In this document: one piece after another, positions 10,739 to 20,900 of the stretch
How the letters are laid out: every line of letters begins with the position of its first letter
Numbering within the stretch: position 1 is the first letter of the stretch
Assembly (NCBI GenBank): GCA_944472135.2
Contig: OX235265.1
Coordinates: 57,609,112-57,673,111, forward strand
Direction of reading: 5' to 3'
Source of the DNA: Trichobilharzia regenti
Lineage: Eukaryota > Platyhelminthes > Trematoda > Strigeidida > Schistosomatidae
DNA: 64,000 nucleotides
Made by a program: the position numbers and the translations under genes
Notes under the pieces: model-generated
What the model was told of the DNA's origin: nothing
The model's database searches: none
What the model saw: the letters and a program-made list of their open reading frames with translations, nothing else

Positions 10739-13061
10739 GCTAGTAAGGTGTCGGTTTCACCGGACATACACGTTTCCAAACTGAAGTTTGAAAACGACTC
10801 ACTGAAAAGTTCACAGTTTGTGGCCGGCTCATTGTAGATTACTTTGTCGTGAAGTAAGTAGGGGATTTCCCTCGCCGACTGCATTCGTTTTTAAGACGTG
10901 TTGTTAGTTTATAAACTTCGGAGTACTTTCAAGTGCACTTAAGTCTTCTTAAAAGGTCCTTCAGAGAGCGTAGGCGTTTGATGGGTTCAAGTGACTCATG
11001 GATTAGGTGCGGTAGTAATATATCGTTAGTGGAATAGTACTCTTTCTTCAACTTCCTTATGTTATTGCGGTATGCCCTTGGAATGCGTTCAGCTTAGTGT
11101 CTACTTAATTTCACTATTTTCCTTGGAGCAACAGTATCTAGACAAAGGGTAACGCTCCCATTATACAGGGACACTAAAGCCTCCAGGGAGTCAGTGGTAA
11201 AATATTCATCCCACTGACAGAGTCGAATGAGTTTTTGGATTAATCCCTAGTCTGTATGTTTGTAACTTCGGCATGCCATGCTCCCTGAATCGTGTTTGTT
11301 TACTGTATTTAGTGGTGAGAAAGGCAGAGAGCAGAGTATCGTCCTTTGACCACTACTGGAAAATCTGTTACCAACGTAGGTGGAGACTGGGATTGTGTCA
11401 TGACAAGCACAAAGTCCAACATGTAGTCGCCACGAGTAGGTGTCTGGACGTGTTGTTGCCCCCGGTAACATTCGATAGTGGTAAGAAATTCATCGAAGCA
11501 TTGGGGAACGGAAGTACTTAACCAGTTGATTTCTGGAAGATTGAAGTCCCCTGCAATTATTTTGTGCGTCGGTGGCACAGTGGTTAGGACTCTCGCCAAC
11601 CATGCACATGGTCCGAGGTTCGAGCCCACGCCGACGCACACCTTATATCTATGGTCGGCCTGAGAAATTCGGGCTACCGATATCCATGCTGAAAATTCCA
11701 TACTTGTACCAAAAATACAGTGTGGAATCAAGCTGTAATAAAAAAAATAAAAAATACTAAATGAGGAGGCGTGTGCAAACGTTTTAGCTAATAAAGCATC
11801 ATTTTCTTTCACTGAGCTTGGTGCTCGATAAACACAGACTATGAGAAGTTTGTACTTATCTCTATGTAGGACGACCAAGAATGAATCAGGTACCTCGTTC
11901 AGTATTTCATCTTCCACCTTACTGACTACGAATGAGTTATGTATATATATGAGACATCCTCCTCGACGCTTGCAATCTCTATTTGCACAGTGTACAGTGT
12001 AATCATCTATACCTATATCACATCAAGTACAGAGGATGAGCACCATGACTCAGTAATCAGAGCTACAGTAAGCTTGGCGATTAATAATAATGTCCTTAGT
12101 TCAAATATCTTATTGATTAAGGAACGCGCATTAATTAGCAATATCGTGAATAAGTCACGGGATACTACAAACTAGCTTAAAATATAACCATAACCTAATT
12201 CTGTTTGTGTTTCAGCATCGCTAGAGTTTATGAATGATAAGGGGGTTGGACTGGGTATCTGTACATCGGGGTTGATGTGCAGTGAGGTGATCCTAGGTGC
12301 CATGGGTCGTACCAGTGATTCGGGACACCTGGAAAATTTACCATGTGTTCCTGGATATAAAGGTTGTCGTTCAAAAAGCATAGCATCACAAGGTCTACCC
12401 ATCAGTCTGGTATTCGTCATACCGGTACACACCGGGTTGTTCTTATAACTCAAAGGACATTGTGAGGAAAGGTGTTTTGGTTGCAAGAATTTGGGGTTTT
12501 TGGGCCCTGACTTTCTATAAGGTGGGGCATGCTAAAACCTCCAGGTGTTTTCGTAACAATTGAGGGTTTGCTAACACTCTTACTCTCGGCAGGCTTATTG
12601 AATACAAAGTATTCTTCCCCATCATTAGTCTCAATCCTGCGAAATTTGTTCATCGTGGTGCGGTTACTGCATTTGGGTGAAAATTTCTTAGAACAACTTG
12701 CAGAAGTTCTAGCTATTATATCATCTTTCGGCGATGCTTTATTTACAGGGGTACTGGTATCTAAATCAGTTCCTAGTTCCATTGACAGGAGTGATTGTTG
12801 TGTAGTTTACTGAATGCTACTGTCAGCACTAGGTGACTGTTACTGTACACGATCCTCTTTTGGGAAGTTTAAGCCAGGGGAGGTGACCAGATTGTTACTA
12901 CTCATTATTCTGCACTGACACGGTGTTTCATTCTGAGATATGGTTACAGATTTATAACTACTATTCAGTCCTAAATGATCCTGACATGTAGTAAACTTAC
13001 TAGCATCAAGGAAATTACCTTGACGATCCACTAAAAGGCTTGACACAACTGAAAGTAGCAT
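10739..13061 (-). pseudogene. CR1-like LINE relic A (N-terminal region, endonuclease, RT linker)
   Basis: Read on the minus strand from 13061: a polar, low-complexity N-terminal region (13061-12190); an endonuclease start with an ARSLINKIFELR-like block (about 12150) and LTVALITESW; LLIVCVYRAP near 11830; the catalytic-type IIAGDFNLPEINW block near 11540; a TRGDYMLDFVL block near 11400; and the linker between endonuclease and RT (11240-10740) with CLDTVAPRKIVK. RT itself is gone, cut off by LTR-C. Several frame shifts and stops occur, and a SINE sits inside the endonuclease. It is a different family from the relic at 17613-20900. Confidence 0.75.
11564..11760 (+). mobile_element. tRNA-headed SINE, full-length copy 1
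   Basis: It begins GTGCGTCGGTGGCACAGTGG and has a pol III A-box-like TGGCACAGTGGTTAGGA and a B-box-like GGTTCGAGCCC, a body of about 100 bp containing a short stem (ATTCCATA with TGTGGAAT), and an A-rich tail. Its head can fold roughly like a tRNA acceptor, since GTGCGTC pairs with GGCGCAC. It lies inside the endonuclease domain of CR1-like relic A, between the codons for the AHASS stretch and those for IIAGDFN. Confidence 0.85.
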
Positions 13062-14054
13062 GAATGAATGTATATTTATGACCCCAACAAAAGCATTATG
13101 TTTGACCTGTCTAAAAGGGAATTTCTTGAGTAAACATGATTCACAAAAAATAATACTCCAAGTTCAGAAGCTGCGAATGGATAGACCAAACAAGTTATGA
13201 AATTCGATTTTCCCACGAAAGCTAATTCAGAGGACATTCGACGAGATTGTCTATCAATACCTAACGCTCTCTAACATACTGTCTCACTGGATGAAATTTA
13301 TGCTGCACAAAAACATTGACACTTACATATTCCTCGACAAATTTTATGTGATACGTGACTAATTTAAATTAAAGTCTCTGAAAGGAGACCAGTCCAATAT
13401 TCATTATCGTTTTTACGAGCTGGCGTTAACCTATTTGATTTCTTTTTGCTCGCTTCTTGATTGTGACGTGAAGGTCCCTGAACTTCGCTAATTTTCTGCG
13501 TAGTTCATCCCCTCACTCGAATTTCGTAGCTCTTGTTGACTCTAAAAGGAGTATTGTTTGGATTAATCATATGTTGTTTGTGATATGTGGTGTGTTAAGA
13601 CTTTGTTGCCACCATAAATGAAGTTGACCTTCTCACCATTTAGTCCTCCGGTATCTTTGCCAAGAGAAGGAAATAATGATAATAACAGATACAGTTGGTG
13701 TAAGTTATTCAGACCAAAACGACAGAAAAATAGATGAATAAAAAATGAAAAACAGACGGCCAATTAAACTTGAAGTTGAATTATATATACACATATATAT
13801 GTGTACATTTATTATAATAATAATGTATATTCTCATATAAACATATAAATTTACATATATTTACTATATATAAATATACATATATAAGATATCAATAATA
13901 ATAAGTGTAAGTGTAGTAGCTGGAGTAGCCAGGAGAGAATGCAGAGAAGTAAAACGACGAATTTAATTGTCTACCCATGAATGGTATATGGGAATTTAAG
14001 GGGACAGGTCATTTGTACGGGGAAGCCCGTACCAACTCAACGGCAGAACACCTG
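13062..14054. other. AT-rich spacer without a gene
   Basis: No coding or RNA gene is recognised. The interval 13780-13910 is a run of imperfect TA/TAA repeats. It includes a 43-bp word (13814-13856) that recurs at 23698-23740. Confidence 0.6.
13814..13856. repeat. 43-bp dispersed AT-rich word, copy 1
   Basis: The interval is identical to 23698-23740, from the ATAATAATAATG block through the AAATTTACAT end. Flanking sequence is unrelated apart from simple repeats, so it is probably the edge of an unrecognised dispersed repeat. Confidence 0.6.
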
Positions 14055-14403
14055 TGTCAATGTAGTTGAAGATTGAACGATCAATTCATGGTTGTTTGCT
14101 CAAACCCAACTTCCCTATATTTTCGCGGAGACATCGATACACCAGTCATCGTCTCATCGGTCGCTGTTCAGAAAGAAGTCAGGCCAAAAGTGTTAGAAGT
14201 AATATTATCATTTATTATTGTAATATTTGTTCATAGACCTTAGTTGAAGCTTAATTTTAAAGTTGGCTATATATCTGTGTTACAATAAAGAATTCTCGGG
14301 CAGAAAATCGGTGTTTTGGTTTTTTCGTCCGTTATTACTAAGCGTTTCTGAGAAACTTCAAGGAACAGCGTGGGCCCGAGCGTAGGAAGAGCTGGGCATT
14401 GAC
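14055..14403 (+). mobile_element. BEL/Pao LTR-D (5' LTR of pol-less copy 2)
   Basis: It starts TGTCAATG at 14055 and ends at CATTGAC (14403), followed by the leader GGTTTATGAGACGTGGCTG. The leader start is the likely primer-binding region, but I cannot name the tRNA. Confidence 0.85.
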
Positions 14404-14570
14404 GGTTTATGAGACGTGGCTGACAGTTTCTGACAGTGAAGTCAGTTTTCGACGGGTTGGGACCGTTGGTAACAGTTTGGATAGTTACCGTTCATCTTTC
14501 CTGGTGCCGGTCAAGTCCTCTTTGAACAAGCAATATCTGGAAAGTTCTTGAAATTGGGTCAAGTTCAACA

Positions 14571-16526
14571 ATGCCTGGATCAAAGAAATGACAGAGCGTC
14601 TTGGATGCAAACAGGAAAGTGAGTCATTGTGACTTGTCTGTTAATTGTAACGATGTGTCTGATGTTAAGCATGACATGGTTGATGTTACTGTTTCGCCGT
14701 TCAAAGGTAATCGGAACATCAAACTCTCTAAATTTGAACCACGGTGTTTCGATGGAAACCTGGCTGATTATTTACAATTTGTAAAGGAGATTGAGATCAT
14801 GCTGAGTAGTCTTCTATTAAGTGATGAATTGAAACTGATGTATTTGATGAGGTATTGCACTGGAGATGCTTCAAGAGCTATTCAGTGCTGTAAGTTTATG
14901 AAACCAAAAGAGGGCTACTACGAAGCTATGAGCATACTACGTCAAAGGTTTGGAAGACCTTCGATGATTGAAGGGAAATTATTCGAGGCTGTTAAAAGTA
15001 ATGGTGGTCAATTACAGGATGACTCCCAGGCACTCACTGAGTTTTTAGATAATCTTATGACTTATGAGAATACCTTGATTTCGATGAGTTGCATGAGTGA
15101 CCTCAATTCGAGCTCAGTCCTAGAGGTAATTGCGAGACGCCTACCTACTCGACTGCAAAGGAAGTGGGTAAAAATAAGCTCTCGTATAAGGAAGGAGGGT
15201 ATCGAGCCAAGGTTTGATGACATTCTGAAACTGGTAAACGTTAGTGTCAATCTATCTTTGAGCAAGTTTGCCATTATATTACATCTCACCCCTAGAATAG
15301 AACAGTCTGAGGGAAAAACGCAATCATTGATAACGAAAGGGCCTCAGAGCGTTGGATATCGAGTAGGCTCCATGATGTATAGTAATGCATATAGACCTAG
15401 TGAGTGTAACAGGTTTCGTAGTACATCCTCAACAGATAAGTTACAAGATGCAAGACAAACACGGTTGTGTTTTACACGTTTGCAAGAGGTGCATACGAAG
15501 GTGAACTGTGAATCATTGAGCAAGTTCAGTGATAAGCTAATTATGAAATCAAGGTCTGACTCCGAATTGTGTGACGATAACTGTGTGGTCAAGAAGTCTT
15601 TAGTTGCAATTGATAAGGCATTGTTTAATAGAGTGTCACAGAGTAGAGTTACAGTCTCAGAGGACAGTTCTGACTCCACAAGTTTACAAGGTATTACTAG
15701 TCAGAGTGAAGGTATAGAACCTTTAAGGATTTGTGAGGAGAAACCGAAATTGTCTACTTCTGTTATTAAAGAGTTTGAAAATGATAAAATTGACGGTAAA
15801 GTGAATATTCATGATAATGATCATCATAGTGCAGATTTGTCTTTGATTAATCATAATGAAATGAGGGATATGCCTACTACTGCTAAGTTGAACAAAGGTT
15901 CTGTACAACTTGAACGTGAAGTAGAAATAAATGCAGATGCAGTTGCAGAAGGCATGCATACTTGTCAAAGCGTCAGTGTGATTGATCAGAGTGAAGCCCA
16001 CCTATCATCAGATGCTAGTGCTAAAGTGGAGCTTATAGTAAAAGACAGCAGTGGTGGTGGTCTTGCAGTTAGACAACTATCTGAAAGCCGAACAACAACA
16101 GCTTCTGATCCACCGCTATGTTCATCAACTGGTATCAATCAGTCGTCGTTGGTGTTGTCATCCACAATGAAACAGATGCCCATCAACTCAAGTATCTTGT
16201 GAAATGACTATGATAGTAGTGGTACATTTGAAGAGACGAAAGATATTGCTCAGTTTAGTGAGAATAAGCCAAGTGTAAACGAGAGAGTAATTGTTAAATT
16301 GACTTGCATGAATAAAGGCATTTCTAGTTTCAAGTTACTATTTGAATGTTATTATCTTTGGTGTAAATTACTCTGTTTCTACACTTGGTTGAAGAGATAT
16401 GCCGTGTGTTTGTTGGTCATCTATATTCTACGATACAATGACATGAGCGTGTTGCCGTTCAGATTTGAGGATATAGCTGATAGGAGGAAGTCAGGAAATG
16501 AACTCTGGGACGATTTTCCAGGCTAG
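14571..16526 (+). pseudogene. Gag-like 652-codon frame of the pol-less BEL unit, copy 2
   Basis: The shared start codon is at 14571; a TGA at codon 7 (where copy 1 has a Gly codon) interrupts the frame. From there it is open to a TGA at 16200-16202 (codon 544), and then open again in the same frame for 107 codons to the stop at 16524-16526. Domains follow copy 1: BEL Gag core (roughly residues 40-230), degraded zinc-knuckle region (CFTRLQEVHTKVNC, about residues 300-313), a polar Ser/Asp-rich region, then after the TGA a hydrophobic Cys-rich stretch (FKLLFECYYLWCKLLCFY) and a basic/acidic end. Copy 1 has no codon-7 stop and this copy lacks copy 1's stops at 389 and 433, so only the codon-544 TGA is common. 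Confidence 0.75.
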
Positions 16527-17268
16527 AGCGTCAACCTGAGAAGGGTTGTAGGCGTACTGCTGTAAGTCCTACAACTCTTCGAAGGAGTTCCATCGAGACA
16601 CGATCTGCGAGTTTGTGTGTACTGTTTGTATATGTGTGTGGTGTGTCATATTAATTGGTGTTTTTTGGACTCATTGTGTTTACTCGTTATTTTCATACCT
16701 TGTTTTAATTGCATAATTTTGTTAAAATTTTCGTCGTGATTACTTCTGAAGTTGTTTCGAGTCTTCTACATCCGTGAATGAATTGATTGATGTTAAGGAC
16801 AGCAGATGGGTCGTATACGCCGGGAAGGCTATTGCTGAGAATGGCATAAATACGGAGATAATGATTGGCTGTGATCCCACACGCTGGGGAGCGAGAGTGT
16901 AGACGGCTGAGACTTGAGTACGTCACCGTTGCTAGAACTGAGGCAGAATGATTGACGAGCGGTTGCAGTGGTAATTGGTAAGGAGTAGATACGAGGAGGT
17001 GCGTGGAGTATCATGAGGTGGTGCTATGGTCACGTTGCATTCTGCAAGAGTCATTCTAGCAAGTGGTGATTGTAATGCAAGATGTCAAGGGGAGGCCTTT
17101 ATCTGGATGTGTGAGATTGTGCTGTGGGTATGCTTGTGGTGTGTTGGCTTTTCTGTTTGTTTTCCATTTCAGCTCTGTCCGTGTGACCCAGGTTCTCGCA
17201 ATGGCATCCAAGTCAACGTGTATTGGTCGTGATGGAAATAAGGGATGGATCCGTATTTTGCCGGGGAG

Positions 17269-17612
17269 TGTCAATGTAGTTGAAGATTGAACGATCAATT
17301 CATGGTTGTTTGCTCAAACCCAACTTCCCTATATTTGTGTGGAGGCATCGATACACCAGTCATCGTCTCATCGGTCGCTGTCCGTTGAAAGAGAGAAAAC
17401 TATCAGAAGCATTATTGTGATATATTGTTATGACATTTTTTCTTGGACTTTGTGCACACTAATCAAATGGTTGGCTCTGTATTGGTGCAAGAATGAACGG
17501 TTCTTGAGTCACCAATTTGCCTTCTGGTTTTCGTGTTAGTTATTACGCATAGTTTCTGAAAGTCTTCCAAGGACAGCGTGAGGTCCAGTGTAGTAAGAAC
17601 TGGGCATTGACA
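17269..17612 (+). mobile_element. BEL/Pao LTR-E (3' LTR of pol-less copy 2)
   Basis: This LTR runs from TGTCAATG at 17269 to CATTGACA ending at 17612, a clean 8-bp inverted terminal pair. It is preceded by a short purine-rich CCGGGGAG. It diverges clearly from LTR-D in the middle third. Confidence 0.85.
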
Positions 17613-20600
17613 CTTGCATTCTGCTGTCTACAGGTGCATAATTTCACTACTTAGCAATTTTTCAGGTTGAAAGTCCTACCATTGGCCACTGCCCAGTCTT
17701 CCGGAATCTTTAGACCTGCCTGCAATCTTTCAGACACTTTATCGCCCTCCATATCTTTACGTCGTCAGCACATAAAAGATTCGGGCAGCTTAGAGGGTAT
17801 GTTAGACCATTAATAGAAATCAAAAACATCACTGGTCCTAGGATAGAACCCTGCGACATTCCTGTTGGCAAGTCGTTCCATGATTATTGGACTCGATAGA
17901 CCTAAATGCGAAATTTCCTTTCACCTAGGTAGTCCATCAGCCATTACAGAAGCGACTTACCTATACATCCTTGGCTTATTTTATGTAGGAGAAGGTCATG
18001 GTGAACTGTGTAAGATGCCTTCTCAAAGTCTAGGAAGATCACATGGACTATGACATTCATATCCCAGCATGATATCCAGTCGTCTCAAGCTGACAGTGGG
18101 TTTGTTATACAGGATCTGCCTTTCCTGAAACCGTGTTGGGCTTCATGGAGTATATTAGATTTATCGAGATGCTCCCTGATGCGACCATCAATAATACTTT
18201 CCGGCACTTATGATACCAATGGGAGTAGAGCTAGTGGTCTATGACTAGTGGCATTTTGCCGATCCCACCCTTGAAGATCGGAGAAAGAATATCTCTTTTC
18301 CACTCCCTTGGCAGTTTCCTCGAATCCATCGAGTGTTGGAACAAGTCGCATAAGGACCTAAAAAGAGCCTCGGCACACTTAATGTCGTCACGACCCGGGA
18401 ACTTCGCAGATGTGAGTCCCTGTAGCTTCCTTAGTACTATTGCCGGGTTTACTTAGGGAGTAGCCACCACGTCTTCCTCCGGGGAAATAGTATCGCTGCC
18501 ATTTTGATCCGTACCAGTAATACTCAAATTGCCGTTCAACTGTTTGGTGAAAGTTAAACTGAATGTTTCAGCCATCTCCAGACCAGTGAGGTATTGACCG
18601 TTTGGGCCTACTAAGGTGCATGTCCCCTGGTTGGTTGGTTTTCTTTCCGACAATAATCGATACAAGCGTCTGGGGTTCGCCAGGAGCTTTTTGGCAAGGT
18701 TAGTCTGAATTGACCTCTTGTCACTCCTGAGTATCACGCTGCGCCGGTTCCCCAGTTCTAGGTACGTGTCGTGGTCGGTCTGACTCTCAGATATTCGCCA
18801 CGTAAACAAATCCTTCCGCTTTGCTTGGAGAATACGCCGTGTACCTTTCATCTGCCATGATGACCTTTTACGGACGTGTCGTGACTAAAGTGATGGTATC
18901 CGAGATTGATGTATGAATAATCCTTTTATCACTTCCCAGTGTTAATCCACAGATTACTCATCACATGCTAAGGGCCAGTCTGCGTCGGACGAAAGTTTCC
19001 GCATTTCAGCATAGTCCGCCTAGTTATAACACAGGCATAGTTGCGTAGCGTCCCACTGCAAGTGCTCGTAGCGAACAAGATCGAGTCCTACGAATGCATG
19101 GTCACTGCTTCCTGATGGAGTCATGATCTGGACCTTTTTGACGATTAGTTGGTCACTAGTTAGAATATATTCTAGTTTCGATGGCTTTCCACTAGTGCCC
19201 CACCTAGTGTCGTCTCTAACGTTATCAGTCAGTCCCGTATTTCTAATGGTTTGCAGTGGATTTCGGCCGAATTTTCCCTCAGCATACCCCGAGCTAAGGT
19301 TCAGTGATGGGTCAGTGAAATCTCCACCTATGGTGATTTGGTCATAGTCCAAGTCCCGCATCACTGTGATGGTGCTGAGCAGTAGCTGGTTGTGCTCTAC
19401 CCCACAGGTAGGTGATCGGCAGATGCTACCCAGTAAGTGCTTGGTGTGGCCTACGGTGAAATGGCACCATATGAAGTCTGGAGGTTCAACAAGTAGTCGG
19501 TCCATTGCACGTACACATTTAATTTGCCTGTCAAAGTATACAGTAACACCCCCTTTCTTGCTATCCCTGTCTCTTCTGACCAGAACAGTATCACTTATAC
19601 TGATTTCATTGTCGACGATAGTGGGGGTTAGTCAAGTTTCATTGAGGATTATCACTTAAAAGACTAGGTGTGACTGGAGATTTCTGAGTTCACCTGCTTT
19701 TCCTCTGAGTCCTCTCACATTGCTATATAGGCAGCTGACAGTGTCTGACAACTTCAGTGTGTTGTGGGTTAGTTGACGTTAAGTTGTATGCTGGTAGGGG
19801 AACCGGCCTGTTGTAGTTTTTTCCACGGATTCAGGCAGGACACTTGGGTGACACTGACTGTCATTCTCAGTACCGCATCGCTTTAGTGTCATTGTGGCTT
19901 GGGGACGTGTCAAGGCCCAAGTTTGCTGCCTACTTATGGTTCGAGGTCTGTCGTCGCAGCATTGGATGTGTCCTCCCAATTTAACCTTGGTCCCGTGCCA
20001 TCGTTGAAGCACTAGGGTCAGATGTTCCCGAGAGTTGATTTTGACGCTTGTTAGCCTTGGAGAGCTAATCAGTGTGAGGTGAGCGGGGCGAGGTAGCCGG
20101 AAAATTGAGATAAGTCCAGAATCACCAAGAGCCATCTGAGATGACAGCAATCTTCATTGCTGTACGCCATGCATGTCTTTTTCACTAGAATTGCCAGTTT
20201 CCAGCTCCGGAACACTGTGTATGACCATAGAGGTTGAAGACATCAGTTCCAGTGACTCCCTTGCCATTTGCCTGTCAGCCCGTGGCCTATTATGTCTCAC
20301 TCTTATTCTAGAACTCATGTAAGTGTATGCTTCCAGCCTCTTCAACAGAGCACAGTGTAACCCTCAATGGGGTGGCTTACTCTGAGGTGCGCGGACACCC
20401 CTGTACAGCCTGCACAGTTTCGCTGAACTGATGTTCAGACTTAATTTATTGCACAAGTTAAATCACTGTTCATCACTAAACGGAGCTCCTTGTTCAAGCA
20501 AGCTATTATTGCACACGGGTACGTTTAACGGGATAAGGAAATTAGACTGACTGACCTCAGACTTAGGTTTGGCTTTTGGCTGCCTGTCCTCCTTTGCAGA

Positions 20601-20900
20601 GTCAGTCACTTTAGACTTCATCAGGTTCTGATTAGCCTTTGCTGTGTTGCCATGCTTGCTAGTGGATGCGAGTGGTGCTTTGGCAATTCTATCTTTCCCT
20701 GATGTTGTGGGTGCAACCCTTGGACTCTTCACTTTGTGAAGATTGGCATTTCCAGTCAGTTGAGCTGTAGTATACTTCTTACTCTTTTTACCAAGTTTTG
20801 GTAGTGTGTTGTTAAGGTGGGAGGGTGGTGACTGCTAGTCAGCGGATATGATGGTGGGGACATATGTGAACCACCCTTATCTGTGGGACAGCACTCTATG
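17613..20900 (-). pseudogene. CR1-like LINE relic B (ORF1-like, endonuclease, RT)
   Basis: In minus-strand order: a Lys/Ser-rich ORF1-like segment (20732-20463); further degraded N-terminal sequence (20345-19779); an endonuclease start with a YSNVRGLR-like block near 19720; endonuclease sequence 19505-19020 with ICRSPTCG, ITIGGDFTDPSLN and a GSSDHAFV end block; an RT linker (18851-18453) with LLANPRRLYRLLSERK; and RT blocks downstream including PIFKGG near 18275, SQGSILGPVMF near 17850 and a CADD catalytic box (Tyr replaced by Cys) near 17775. Reading breaks many times. The element stops at the LTR-E boundary just after the catalytic box and does not resume left of 14055. Confidence 0.75.

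Larger units (their letters stand above)
14055..17612 (+). mobile_element. Pol-less BEL/Pao-derived unit, copy 2
   Basis: It has the same architecture as 3980-7776 in the opposite orientation: LTR-D, leader, 652-codon Gag-like frame (14571-16526), about 740 bp of 3' region with a single copy of the 190-bp unit block, a short CCGGGGAG purine tract, and LTR-E. The flanking five bases do not match (ACCTG left, CTTGC right), and LTR-D and LTR-E differ noticeably. The copy is therefore old, recombined, or its ends come from different insertions. Confidence 0.75.

Noticed and set aside
11247..11917. A 202-codon protein on the minus strand
   Set aside because: The middle third is the SINE read backwards; the rest is LINE endonuclease. 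Not a novel gene.
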